Source: Paraescarpia echinospica (Eukaryota > Annelida > Polychaeta > Sabellida > Siboglinidae). Taken from it: a stretch of 64,000 bases of DNA. Shown here piece after piece: positions 38,936-53,200 of this stretch. Positions within the stretch are counted from its first letter, which is position 1. Each line of letters begins with the position of its first letter. Both the position numbers and the translations under genes were made by a program. The stretch spans positions 5,770,465 to 5,834,464 of the forward strand of contig CM034537.1 of assembly GCA_020002185.1 (NCBI GenBank), in the 5' to 3' direction. The notes beneath the pieces were generated by a model. That model was not told the origin of the DNA. It worked only from the letters and a program-made list of their open reading frames with translations, and did not search any database.

Positions 38936-41900
38936 TGAGGATCATGTACACTATGGATGTGTTGTCACTGTGGTTGAGGATCATGGACTCTGTGTACATG
39001 TTCGTACTCTGTGTGGTGTATTATTGTAAAAACTCCAGATGTATTTATACTCTGTGTGATTGGAGATCATGGACAGGGTGGATGTAGATGTATTGATACT
39101 CTGTATGGTTTAATATTGTGAATACAACATATGTATTTATATTCTCTATGTTTGAGGATTATGGATATTATGGATGTATTAATACCCAGTCTGGTTGAGG
39201 ATCATGGAGACTGGATTTGTTGAAACTGTGTAATTGAGGATCAAGGACACTGTGAATGTGTTATTACTCTGTGTAGTTGATTATCAAGGACAATGTTGAT
39301 GTGTTAATACTCTGCCTGGTTGATGATCGTGGACATTGTGGATATACTGGTTGATACTATGTGTCTTTAAGGATTATGAAGACTGGATGTGTTGACACTG
39401 TGTAGTTGAGAAACAGTGACACTGTGAATGTGTTGGTACGCTGACTGGTTGACGATCGTGGATGCTGTGGATGCATAGCACAATATCTGGTTAATGATCA
39501 ATAACACTGCGGATGTTATGAATACTGTGCGAATGATGATCAAGAACATTGCAGATATGTTGGCAACTGTGGAATAGAGGATCAAGGATGTATTGATATT
39601 CTGCGTGATTTTTTATGAAGGACATGGCAGATGTGATGAAAACTGTGTAGTTGAGGGTCAAGCACACTTCGATGTGTAGGTATTCACTGTGGTTAATCAC
39701 GAAGGACACTGTGGTTATGTAGGTACTCTGTGTGGTTGATTATCGTGGACACTATGGATGTGTGTTTAATACCCTGTCTTGTTGAGGATCATGCAGATTG
39801 GTTTTGTTGACACAGTTGATGAACATGGATATTGCGGTTGTGTTGACAATGTGTCATTGAAGATTTTGGATACTAAGGAGGTGTTTACACTGTTTAGTTC
39901 ATGTTCATGGACACTGTAGATGTGCTGGTTGAGGTTCGCAGAGATTGTATGTGTTGACATTGTATGGTTGAGGAACAAGCACAGTGTGGAGTTGTTTATA
40001 CTCTGTGTGGTTTAAGATCATGGACTCCATGGATGTGTTGATACTCTGCGTGGTTTACTATTGTGAATATTGCAGATGTATTGATATTCTGTGTGTTTGA
40101 AGATCATGGACAGTGTGAATGTGTTGGACACTCTGTGTGGTTGATGTTCATGGATAATGTGGATGTGTTGACACTGTTGACTGAGGATCATGTACATTTT
40201 GGTTGTGTTGTCACTGTGGTTGAGGATCATGGACATTATGATTGTGTTGATACTCTGTGTGGTTTCGAATTGTGAACCCTGTAGATGTATTGATACTCTG
40301 TGAGATTGAGGATCATGAACATTGTGGATGTGTTGATAGTCTGTGTGGTTTAGTATTGTGAACAATGCAGATGTACTGATATTCCATTTTGTTGAAGGTG
40401 ATGGTCACAGTTGATGTCTAGATACCCTGTGTTTGATGATCAAAGATGATGTGTTTATATTTATACTCTGTTTGGTCGAACATCATAGACTTTATGGATG
40501 TGTTGTTACTCTGTATGGTTAAGTATTGTGAACCCTGCATATGTATTGATACTCTTATTGGTTGACAATCATGGACAGTGTTGTTGTGTCCATTCTCTGT
40601 TGTTGATGCGAATGCTGTGGATGTATGGACACTCTGTTGTATAAGATCGTAGACACTATGGATGAGTTAATACTCTGTCTGATTGAGGATAACGGAGAGT
40701 GGCTGTCTTGACGCTGTGTAATTGATGACCAAGGTAATAGTGGATGTGTTGATTGTGTGTCAGGTTGATGATCATGGACACAGCAGATGTTATCTGCTCT
40801 GTGTGATTGATAACAAAGGACACTGCTTATGTTTTGAACACTGTGTGGTTGAAGATGAAGAAAACTATGGATGTGTTAATACTCTGTCTGGTTGAGGATC
40901 GTGGAGACTGGAAGTGGTGACACTGTGTAGTTGAGGATCAAGGACATTGTTGATGTATTGGAACTCTGTCTGTTTGATGACCAAGGACAATGCGGATATG
41001 ATTAACATTGTGTGATTGATGACCAAGGTCATTCCGGAGTGTAGTACACTGCGCGGTTGAAGATCAAGGATACGGTGGATGTGTTGATACCCTGTGTGCT
41101 TGATAATCTTGGACAATGTGTGGTTAATGACCAAAGGCGCTGTGGACATGTATATACTCTGAGTGGTTGATGTCCATGGATATTTTGGATGTGTGCATGA
41201 ATGTCTGAGGATCATAGTGACTGGATGAACTGACACTATATGGTTGAGGAAAAAGCACACTGTGGATTTGTTTATACTCTATGTGGATGATGATTATGGA
41301 CACTGTGGATATGTTGATTCTCTGTGTGGTTGACGATCAAGGACACGGCAGATATGATGTAAACTGTGTGGTTGAGGGTCAAGGATACTGTCGATGTGTA
41401 GGTACTCAGTGTGGGTAATCGCGAATGAAACGGCGTATGTGATGTGAACACTGTGTGGTTGATGACCATGGACATTGTGGATGTGTTTGAACACTGTGTG
41501 GTTGAGGATCAGGGACACTGCGGATGTGTAGGTACTCTGAGTGGTTAATGACCAAGGACACTGAGGATGTGTAGGTACAATGTGTCGTTAAAACCCATGG
41601 ACATTGTGGGTGTGTTTGGACACTGTGTAATTAATATTCAAGGACCCTGTGCGTGTGTACATACCGTGAGTGACTGATTACCATGGACATTGTGAATGTA
41701 TTTATACTCCCTTTAGTTGAGGGACACTGTTGTTGATGACGAAGGATACTGCTGTTGTGATGTACACTGTGTGGTTGATGATCGAAGACACTGCGGAAAT
41801 GTTTATACTCGGTATGGTTGAGGATAATAAACACTGTGTATGTGTTTGGCACTGTGTAGTTGATGATCATGGATACTGCGGATTTGTTGACACTCTTCGT

Positions 41901-42296
41901 CATTGAAGATCTTGGATTCTAAGGATGTGTTTACGATCATGGACATTGTGGATGTGGTGGTTGAGGATCGCAGAGATTGGATATGTTTACATTTGATGGT
42001 TGAGGAACTAGCACACTGTGGAGTTGTTTATTCTTTGTGTGGTTGAAGATCATGGACATTGTTGATGAGTTCATACACTGTAAGTTGATGATCAAGGATG
42101 CTGTGGATGTATTGATACTGTGTGGTTGAAAATCATAGACTCTATTGAGGTGTTGATACTCTGCGTGGTTTAGTATTGTGAAAACTGCAGATGTATTGAT
42201 ATTCTGTACTTTGAAGATCGTGGACAGTGTAAATGTGTTGGACACTCTGTGTACTTGATGATCATGGATACTGTGGACGTGTTGGACACTCTTGAC
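38936..42296 (+). repeat. Type I block within unit 1 (3,361 bp)
   Basis: Type I block shortened by about 80 bp against copies 4-7; the loss is near 40,015, where TTTAAGATCATGGACTCC joins two monomers. The TTTCGTTGAAGG monomer is changed to TTTTGTTGAAGG at 40,386. Counterparts lie at 48,061-51,421 and 57,187-60,547 and share both changes, so they arose before the 9.13-kb unit was amplified. Confidence 0.8.
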
Positions 42297-44865
42297 TGAG
42301 GATCATGTACACTATGGATGTGTTGTCACTGTGGTTGAGGATCATGGACTCTGTGTACGTGTTGGTACTCTGTGTGGTGTATTATTGTAAAAACTCCAGA
42401 TGTATTTATACTCTGTGTGATTGGAGATCATGGACAGGGTGGATGTGTCGATACTCTGTGGTTGATGACCTATGACGCTATGCTTATGTTTAGACTGAGT
42501 GATTCCGGAACGTGGAAACTGGAGGGTGTGTTGACACTGTGTTTTAGTATGGTAAACACTGCAGATGTGTTGGTGTTGGACACGCTGTGTGGTTGATTAT
42601 CAAGGACACTGTGAATTTGTTGGTACTCTGTCTGGTTTCTGATCGTTGACACTGTGAATGCAAATCACTCAATCTCGTTGATGATCAATAACACCGCGGG
42701 TGTGACCAATACTGTGCGACTGATGATCAAGAACATTGCAGATGTGTTAGCCACTGTGGGATAGAGGACCAAGGGCACTGTGGAGTTGTTTATACTCTGT
42801 GTGGTTGAAGGTCATGGACACTGTTGATGAGTGCATACTCTGTAATTGATGATCAAGGATGCTGTGGATGTACTGACACTCCGTGTGGTTCAAAATCATA
42901 GACACTTTGGATGTGTAGATACTCTGCGTGGTTTAGTATTGTGAACACGGCAGATGTATTGATATTCTGTGTGGTTGAAGATCATGGATAGTGTGAATGT
43001 GTTGGACACTCTGTGTACTTGATGATCATGGATACTGTGGATGTGTTGACACTGTTGACTGAGGATCATGTGATATGTTGTCACTGTGATTGAGGATCAT
43101 AGACACTGTGTATGTGTTGGTACTCTTTGTGGTGTATTATTGTGAAAACTTCAAATGAATTTATACCCTGTGTGATTGAAGATCATGGACAGTGGGGATG
43201 TGTCGATATTCTGTGGTTGATGATCAATGACGCTGTGCATATGTTAAGACTGTGTGATTCCGGAACGTGGAAACTGGGTTTAGAATTGTAAACAATGTAG
43301 ATGTGTTGGTGTTGGACACGCTGGGTGGTTGATGATCAATAACACTGCGGATGTGAGGAATACTGTGCGATTGATGTTCAAGGACACGGCGAAAGTGATG
43401 AAAACTGTGTGGTTGATGGTCAAGGATACTGTCGATGTGAAGGTACTCGGTGTAGTTAATCACGAAGGATACTGTGTATATGTGGGTACTCTGTGTGGTT
43501 GATGACCATGTGCATTGTGGATGTATGTACAATGTGTGGTTGATGGATGCGTTAATACCCTGTCTGATTGAGGATCATGGATACTGGATGTGCTGACACG
43601 GTGTAATTGAGGATCAAGGATACTGTGGATGTGTTAGTACTCTGTGTGTTTGATGAACAAGGACACGGCGGATGTGATGAACACTGTGTGATTGATGATC
43701 AAGGACATTGCGGAAGTGTTGGACACTGTGTGGTTGAGTTTCAGGGACACTGTGGATGGGTAGGTACTCTGCGTGGTTAATGACCAAGGACACTGAGGAT
43801 GTGTAGGTACTCTGTGTGGTTGAAACCCATGGACATTGTGGGTGTGTTTGGACAATGTGTAATTAATATTCAAGGACTCTGTGCGTGTGTACATACCGTG
43901 AGTGACTGATAACCTTGGACATTGTGGATGTATTTATACTCCCTTTAGTTGAGGGACACTGTTGTTGATGACGATGGATACTGCGGTTGTAATGTACACT
44001 GTGTGGTTGATGATCGAAGACCCTACGGAAATATTTATACTCGATATGGTTGAGGATTATAAACACTGTGTATGTGTTTGGCACTGTGTAGTTGATGATC
44101 ATGGATACTGCGGATTTGTTGACACTCTGCGTTATTGAAGATCTTGGATTATAAGGATGTGTTTACGATCATGGACACTGTGGATGTGGTGGTTGAGGAT
44201 CACAAAGATTTGATTTGTTGACATTGTATGGTTGAGGAACAAGCACACTGTGGAGTTGTTTATACTTTGTGTGGTTGAAGATCATGGACATTGTTGATGT
44301 GTTCATACACTGTAATTTGATGATCAAGGATGCTGTGGATGTATTGATACTCTGTGTGGTTCAAAATCATAGACTCTATTGAGGTGTTGATACTCTGCGT
44401 GGTTTAGTATTGTGAAATCTGGAGACGTATTGATATTCTGTGTGGTTGAAGATCATGGACAGTGTAAATGTGTTGTACACTCTGTGTACTTGATGATCAT
44501 GGAAATTGTGGATGTGTTGACACTGTTGACTTAGGATCATGTGATATGTTGTCACTGTGATTGAAGATCATGGACACTGTGTATGTGATGGTACTCTTTG
44601 TGGTGTATTATTGTGAAAACTCCAGATGTATTTATACCCTGTGTGATTGAAGATCATGGACAGTGGGGATGTGTCGATATTCTGTGGTTGATGATCAATG
44701 ACGCTATGTATATATGTTAAGACTGCGTGATTCCGGAACGTGGAAACTGGGGTGGTGTTACCACTGTGAGGTTTAGAATTGTAAACACTGTAGATGTGTT
44801 GGTGTTGGACACGCTGGGTGGTTGGTGATCAATAACCCTGCTGATGTGACGAATACTGTGCGATT

Positions 44866-44875
44866 GATAATGGTT
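44866..44875 (+). other. Junction A subunit to mid type I, unit 1
   Basis: An A subunit reading GTGCGATTGATAAT should continue TCAAGGACACGG, as at 14,878. Here it continues TGGTTGAGGAACAAGCACAG, which is the middle of type I (compare 35,743). Overlap at the join is only a few bases, so it looks like a microhomology or non-homologous join. The same join recurs near 53,995 and 63,121, so it predates amplification of the 9.13-kb unit and is diagnostic of it. Confidence 0.82.
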
Positions 44876-47287
44876 GAGGAACAAGCACAGTGTGGATTTG
44901 TTTTGTACTTTGTGTGGTTCAAGATCATGGACACTGTTGGTGAGTTCATATTCTGTAGTTGATGATCAAGGAAGCTGTGGATGTATTGATTCTCTGTGTG
45001 GTTGAAAATCATAGACTCCAAGGATGTGTTGATACTCTGCGTGGTTTACTATTGTGAATATTGCAGATGTATTGATATTCTGTGTGTTTGAAGATCATGG
45101 ACAGTGTGAATGTGATGGACACTCTGTGTGGTTGATGTTCATGGATAATGTGGATGTGTTGACACTGTTGACTGAGGATCATGTACATTTTGGTTGTGTT
45201 GTCACTGTGGTTGAGGATCATGGACATTATGATTGTGCTGATACTCTGTGTGGGTTCGAATTGTGAACCCTGTAGATGTATTGATACTCTGTGAGATTGA
45301 GGATCATGAACATTGTGGATGTGTTGATAGTCTGTGTGGTTTAGTATTGTGAACAATGCAGATGTATTGCTACTCCATTTCGTTGAAGGTGATGGACACA
45401 GTTGATGTCTAGATACCCTGTGTTTGATGATCAAAGATGATGTGTTTATATTTATACTCTGTTTGGTCGAACATCATAGACTTTATGGATGTGTTGTTAC
45501 TCTGTATGGTTAAGTATTGTGAACCCTGCATATGTATTGATACTCTTATTGGTTGAAAATCATGGACAGTGTTGTTGGGTCCATTCTCTGTTGTTGATGC
45601 GAATGCTGTGGATGTATGGACACTCTGTTGTATAAGATCGTAGACACTATGGATGAGTTAATACTCTGTCTGATTGAGGATAACGGAGAGTGGCTGTCTT
45701 GACGCTGTGTAATTAATGACCAAGGTAATAGTGGATGTGTTGATTGTGTGTCAGGTTGATGATCATGGACACAGCAGATGTTATCTGCACTGTGTGATTG
45801 ATAACAAAGGACACTGCTTATGTTTTGAACACTGTGTGGTTGAAGATGAAGAAAACAATGGATGTGTTAATACTCTGTCTGGTTGAGGATCGTGGAGACT
45901 GGAAGTGGTGAAACTGTGTAGTTGAGGATCAAGGACATTGTTGATGTATTGGAACTCTGTCTGTTTGATGACCAAGGACAATGCCGATATGATTAACATT
46001 GTGTGATTGATGATCAAGGTCATTGCGGAGTGTAGTACACTGTGTGGTTGAAGATCAAGGATACGGTGGATGTGTTGATACCCTCTGTGCTTGATAATCT
46101 TGGACAATGTGTGGTTAATGACCAAAGGCGCTGTGGACATGTATATACTCTGAGTGGTTGATGTCCATGGATATTTTGGATGTGTGCATGAATGTCTGAG
46201 GATCATAGTGACTGGATAAACTGACACTATATGGTTGAGGAAAAACACACTGTGGATTTGTTTATACACTATGTGGATGATGATTATGGACACTGTGGAT
46301 ATGTTGATTCTCTGTGTGGTTGACGATCAAGGACACGGCAGATGTGATGTAAACTGTGTGGTTGAGGGTCAAGGATACTGTCGATGTGTAGGTACTCAGT
46401 GAGGGTAATCGCGAATGACACCTCGTATGTGATGTGAACACTGTGTGGTTGATGACCATGGACATTGTGGATGTGTTGAACACTGTGTGGTTGAGGATCA
46501 GAGACACTGCGGATGTGTAGGTACTCTGCGTGGTTAATGACCAAGGACACTGAGGATGTGTAGGTACAATGTGTCGTTAAAACCCATGGACATTGTGGGT
46601 GTGTTTGGACACTGTGTAATTAATATTCAAGGACTCTGTGCGTGTGTACATACCGTGAGTGACTGATTACCATGGACATTGTGGACGTATTTATACTCCC
46701 TTTAGTTGAGGGACACTGTTGTTGATGACGAAGGATACTGCTGTTGTGATGTACACTGTGTGGTTGATGATCGAAGACACTGCGGAAATGTTTATACTCG
46801 GTATGGTTGAGGATAATAAACACTGTGTATGTGTTTGGCACTGTGTAGTTGATGATCATGGATACTGCGGATTTGTTGACACTCTGCGTCATTGAAGATC
46901 TTGGATTCTAAGGATGTGTTTACGATCATGGACATTGTGGATGTGGTGGTTGAGGATCGCAGAGATTGGATATGTTTACATTTTATGGTTGAGGAACTAG
47001 CACACTGTGGAGTTGTTTATTCTTTGTGTGGTTGAAGATCATGGACATTGTTGATGAGTTCATACACTGTAAGTTGATGATCAAGGATGCTGTGGATGTA
47101 TTGATACTCTGTGTGGTTGAAAATCATAGACTCTATTGAGGTGTTGATACTCTGCGTGGTTTAGTATTGTGAAAACTGCAGATGTATTGATATTCTGTAC
47201 TTTGAAGATCATGGACAGTGTATATGTGTTGGACACTCTGTGTACTTGATGATCATGGATACTGTGGATGTGTTTGACACTCTTGAC

Positions 47288-50200
47288 TGAGGATCATGTA
47301 CACGATGGATGTGTTGTCACTGCGGTTGAGGATCATGGACTCTGTGTACGTGTTGGTACTCTGTGTGGTGTATTATTGTAAAAACTCCAGATGTATTTAT
47401 ACTCTGTGTGATTGGAGATCATGGACAGGGTGGATGTGTCGATACTCTGTGATGTGATTGATGACCAATGATGCTATGCATATGTTTAGACTGAGTGATT
47501 CCGGAACGTGGAAACTGGAGGGTGGGTGTGTTGACACTGTGTTTTAGTATGGTAAACACTGCAGATGTTTTGGTGTTGGACACGCTGTGTGGTTGATTAT
47601 CAAGGACACTGTGAATTTGTTGGTACTCTGTCTGGTTTCTGATCGTTGACACTGTGAATGCAAATCACTCAATCTGGTTGATGATTAATAACACCGCGGG
47701 TGTGACCAATACTGTGCGTCTGATAATCAAGAACATTGCAGATGTGTTAGCCACTGTGGGATAGAGGACCAAGGGCACTGTGGAGTTGTTTATACTCTGT
47801 GTGGTTGAAGGTCATGGACACTGTTGATGAGTGCATACTCTGTAATTGATGATCAAGGATGCTGTGGATGTATTGATACTCTGTGTGGTTGAAAATCATA
47901 GACTCTATTGAGGTGTTGATACTCTGCGTGGTTTAGTATTGTGAAAACTGCAGATATATTGATATTCTGTGTGGTTGAAGATCATGGACAGTGTAAATGT
48001 GTTGTACACTCTGTGTACTTGATGATCATGGAAACTGTGGATGTGTTGGACACTGTTGACTGAGGATCATGTACACTATGGATGTGTTGTCACTGTGGTT
48101 GAGGATCATGGACTCTGTGTACATGTTCGTACTCTGTGTGGTGTATTATTGTAAAAACTCCAGATGTATTTATACTCTGTGTGATTGGAGATCATGGACA
48201 GGGTGGATGTAGATGTATTGATACTCTGTATGGTTTAATATTGTGAATACAACATATGTATTTATATTCTCTATGTTTGAGGATTATGGATATTATGGAT
48301 GTATTAATACCCAGTCTGGTTGAGGATCATGGAGACTGGATTTGTTGAAACTGTGTAATTGAGGATCAAGGACACTGTGAATGTGTTATTACTCTGTGTA
48401 GTTGATTATCAAGGACAATGTTGATGTGTTAATACTCTGCCTGGTTGATGATCGTGGACATTGTGGATATACTGGTTGATACTATGTGTCTTTAAGGATT
48501 ATGAAGACTGGATGTGTTGACACTGTGTAGTTGAGAAACAGTGACACTGTGAATGTGTTGGTACGCTGACTGGTTGATGATCGTGGATGCTGTGGATGCA
48601 TAGCACAATATCTGGTTAATGATCAATAACACTGCGGATGTTATGAATACTGTGCGAATGATGATCAAGAACATTGCAGATATGTTGGCAACTGTGGAAT
48701 AGAGGATCAAGGATGTATTTATATTCTGCGTGATTTTTTATGAAGGACATGGCAGATGTGATGAAAACTGTGTAGTTGAGGGTCAAGCACACTTCGATGT
48801 GTAGGTATTCACTGTGGTTAATCACGAAGGACACTGTGGTTATGTAGGTACTCTGTGTGGTTGATTATCGTGGACACTATGGATGTGTGTTTAATACCCT
48901 GTCTTGTTGAGGATCATGCAGATTGGTTTTGTTGACACAGTTGATGAACATGGATATTGCGGTTGTGTTGACAATGTGTCATTGAAGATTTTGGATACTA
49001 AGGAGGTGTTTACACTGTTTAGTTCATGTTCATGGACACTGTAGATGTGCTGGTTGAGGTTCGCAGAGATTGTATGTGTTGACATTGTATGGTTGAGGAA
49101 CAAGCACAGTGTGGAGTTGTTTATACTCTGTGTGGTTTAAGATCATGGACTCCATGGATGTGTTGATACTCTGCGTGGTTTACTATTGTGAATATTTCAG
49201 ATGTATTGATATTCTGTGTGTTTGAAGATCATGGACAGTGTGAATGTGTTGGACACTCTGTGTGGTTGATGTTCATGGATAATGTGGATGTGTTGACACT
49301 GTTGACTGAGGATCATGTACATTTTGGTTGTGCTGTCACTGTGGTTGAGGATCATGGACATTATGATTGTGTTGATACTCTGTGTGGTTTCGAATTGTGA
49401 ACCCTGTAGATGTATTGATACTCTGTGAGATTGAGGATCATGAACATTGTGGATGTGTTGATAGTCTGTGTGGTTTAGTATTGTGAACAATGCAGATGTA
49501 CTGATATTCCATTTTGTTGAAGGTGATGGTCACAGTTGATGTCTAGATACCCTGTGTTTGATGATCAAAGATGATGTGTTTATATTTATACTCTGTTTGT
49601 TCGAACATCATAGACTTTATGGATGTGTTGTTACTCTGTATGGTTAAGTATTGTGAACCCTGCATATGTATTGATACTCTTATTGGTTGACAATCATGGA
49701 CAGTGTTGTTGTGTCCATTCTCTGTTGTTGATGCGAATGCTGTGGATGTATGGACACTCTGTTGTATAAGATCGTAGACACTATGGATGAGTTAATACTC
49801 TGTCTGATTGAGGATAACGGAGAGTGGCTGTCTTGACGCTGTGTAATTGATGACCAAGGTAATAGTGGATGTGTTGATTGTGTGTCAGGTTGATGATCAT
49901 GGACACAGCAGATGTTATCTGCTCTGTGTGATTGATAACAAAGGACACTGCTTATGTTTTGAACACTGTGTGGTTGAAGATGAAGAAAACTATGGATGTG
50001 TTAATACTCTGTCTGGTTGAGGATCGTGGAGACTGGAAGTGGTGACACTGTGTAGTTGAGGATCAAGGACATTGTTGATGTATTGGAACTCTGTCTGTTT
50101 GATGACCAAGGACAATGCGGATATGATTAACATTGTGTGATTGATGACCAAGGTCATTCCGGAGTGTAGTACACTGCGCGGTTGAAGATCAAGGATACGG

Positions 50201-53200
50201 TGGATGTGTTGATACCCTGTGTGCTTGATAATCTTGGACAATGTGTGGTTAATGACCAAAGGCGCTGTGGACATGTATATACTCTGAGTGGTTGATGTCC
50301 ATGGATATTTTGGATGTGTGCATGAATGTCTGAGGATCATAGTGACTGGATGAACTGACACTATATGGTTGAGGAAAAAGCACACTGTGGATTTGTTTAT
50401 ACTCTATGTGGATGATGATTATGGACACTGTGGATATGTTGATTCTCTGTGTGGTTGACGATCAAGGACACGGCAGATATGATGTAAACTGTGTGGTTGA
50501 GGGTCAAGGATACTGTCGATGTGTAGGTACTCAGTGTGGGTAATCGCGAATGAAACGGCGTATGTGATGTGAACACTGTGTGGTTGATGACCATGGACAT
50601 TGTGGATGTGTTTGAACACTGTGTGGTTGAGGATCAGGGACACTGCGGATGTGTAGGTACTCTGAGTGGTTAATGACCAAGGACACTGAGGATGTGTAGG
50701 TACAATGTGTCGTTAAAACCCATGGACATTGTGGGTGTGTTTGGACACTGTGTAATTAATATTCAAGGACCCTGTGCGTGTGTACATACCGTGAGTGACT
50801 GATTACCATGGACATTGTGAATGTATTTATACTCCCTTTAGTTGAGGGACACTGTTGTTGATGACGAAGGATACTGCTGTTGTGATGTACACTGTGTGGT
50901 TGATGATCGAAGACACTGCGGAAATGTTTATACTCGGTATGGTTGAGGATAATAAACACTGTGTATGTGTTTGGCACTGTGTAGTTGATGATCATGGATA
51001 CTGCGGATTTGTTGACACTCTTCGTCATTGAAGATCTTGGATTCTAAGGATGTGTTTACGATCATGGACATTGTGGATGTGGTGGTTGAGGATCGCAGAG
51101 ATTGGATATGTTTACATTTGATGGTTGAGGAACTAGCACACTGTGGAGTTGTTTATTCTTTGTGTGGTTGAAGATCATGGACATTGTTGATGAGTTCATA
51201 CACTGTAAGTTGATGATCAAGGATGCTGTGGATGTATTGATACTGTGTGGTTGAAAATCATAGACTCTATTGAGGTGTTGATACTCTGCGTGGTTTAGTA
51301 TTGTGAAAACTGCAGATGTATTGATATTCTGTACTTTGAAGATCGTGGACAGTGTAAATGTGTTGGACACTCTGTGTACTTGATGATCATGGATACTGTG
51401 GACGTGTTGGACACTCTTGACTGAGGATCATGTACACTATGGATGTGTTGTCACTGTGGTTGAGGATCATGGACTCTGTGTACGTGTTGGTACTCTGTGT
51501 GGTGTATTATTGTAAAAACTCCAGATGTATTTATACTCTGTGTGATTGGAGATCATGGACAGGGTGGATGTGTCGATACTCTGTGGTTGATGACCTATGA
51601 CGCTATGCTTATGTTTAGACTGAGTGATTCCGGAACGTGGAAACTGGAGGGTGTGTTGACACTGTGTTTTAGTATGGTAAACACTGCAGATGTGTTGGTG
51701 TTGGACACGCTGTGTGGTTGATTATCAAGGACACTGTGAATTTGTTGGTACTCTGTCTGGTTTCTGATCGTTGACACTGTGAATGCAAATCACTCAATCT
51801 CGTTGATGATCAATAACACCGCGGGTGTGACCAATACTGTGCGACTGATGATCAAGAACATTGCAGATGTGTTAGCCACTGTGGGATAGAGGACCAAGGG
51901 CACTGTGGAGTTGTTTATACTCTGTGTGGTTGAAGGTCATGGACACTGTTGATGAGTGCATACTCTGTAATTGATGATCAAGGATGCTGTGGATGTACTG
52001 ACACTCCGTGTGGTTCAAAATCATAGACACTTTGGATGTGTAGATACTCTGCGTGGTTTAGTATTGTGAACACGGCAGATGTATTGATATTCTGTGTGGT
52101 TGAAGATCATGGATAGTGTGAATGTGTTGGACACTCTGTGTACTTGATGATCATGGATACTGTGGATGTGTTGACACTGTTGACTGAGGATCATGTGATA
52201 TGTTGTCACTGTGATTGAGGATCATAGACACTGTGTATGTGTTGGTACTCTTTGTGGTGTATTATTGTGAAAACTTCAAATGAATTTATACCCTGTGTGA
52301 TTGAAGATCATGGACAGTGGGGATGTGTCGATATTCTGTGGTTGATGATCAATGACGCTGTGCATATGTTAAGACTGTGTGATTCCGGAACGTGGAAACT
52401 GGGTTTAGAATTGTAAACAATGTAGATGTGTTGGTGTTGGACACGCTGGGTGGTTGATGATCAATAACACTGCGGATGTGAGGAATACTGTGCGATTGAT
52501 GTTCAAGGACACGGCGAAAGTGATGAAAACTGTGTGGTTGATGGTCAAGGATACTGTCGATGTGAAGGTACTCGGTGTAGTTAATCACGAAGGATACTGT
52601 GTATATGTGGGTACTCTGTGTGGTTGATGACCATGTGCATTGTGGATGTATGTACAATGTGTGGTTGATGGATGCGTTAATACCCTGTCTGATTGAGGAT
52701 CATGGATACTGGATGTGCTGACACGGTGTAATTGAGGATCAAGGATACTGTGGATGTGTTAGTACTCTGTGTGTTTGATGAACAAGGACACGGCGGATGT
52801 GATGAACACTGTGTGATTGATGATCAAGGACATTGCGGAAGTGTTGGACACTGTGTGGTTGAGTTTCAGGGACACTGTGGATGGGTAGGTACTCTGCGTG
52901 GTTAATGACCAAGGACACTGAGGATGTGTAGGTACTCTGTGTGGTTGAAACCCATGGACATTGTGGGTGTGTTTGGACAATGTGTAATTAATATTCAAGG
53001 ACTCTGTGCGTGTGTACATACCGTGAGTGACTGATAACCTTGGACATTGTGGATGTATTTATACTCCCTTTAGTTGAGGGACACTGTTGTTGATGACGAT
53101 GGATACTGCGGTTGTAATGTACACTGTGTGGTTGATGATCGAAGACCCTACGGAAATATTTATACTCGATATGGTTGAGGATTATAAACACTGTGTATGT

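Larger units (their letters stand above)
38163..47287 (+). repeat. 9.13-kb higher-order repeat, unit 1
   Basis: First full unit of a 9,125-bp repeat. Order: short D (38,163-38,935; anchor 38,374), type I (38,936-42,296), D/A with a D module and one full A subunit (42,297 to about 44,870; anchors 42,503, 43,258, 44,731), then a truncated type I entered mid-block (about 44,871-47,287). Every landmark recurs 9,125 bp further right. The part from about 40.5 to 45.5 kb looks identical by eye to unit 2. Confidence 0.9.
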
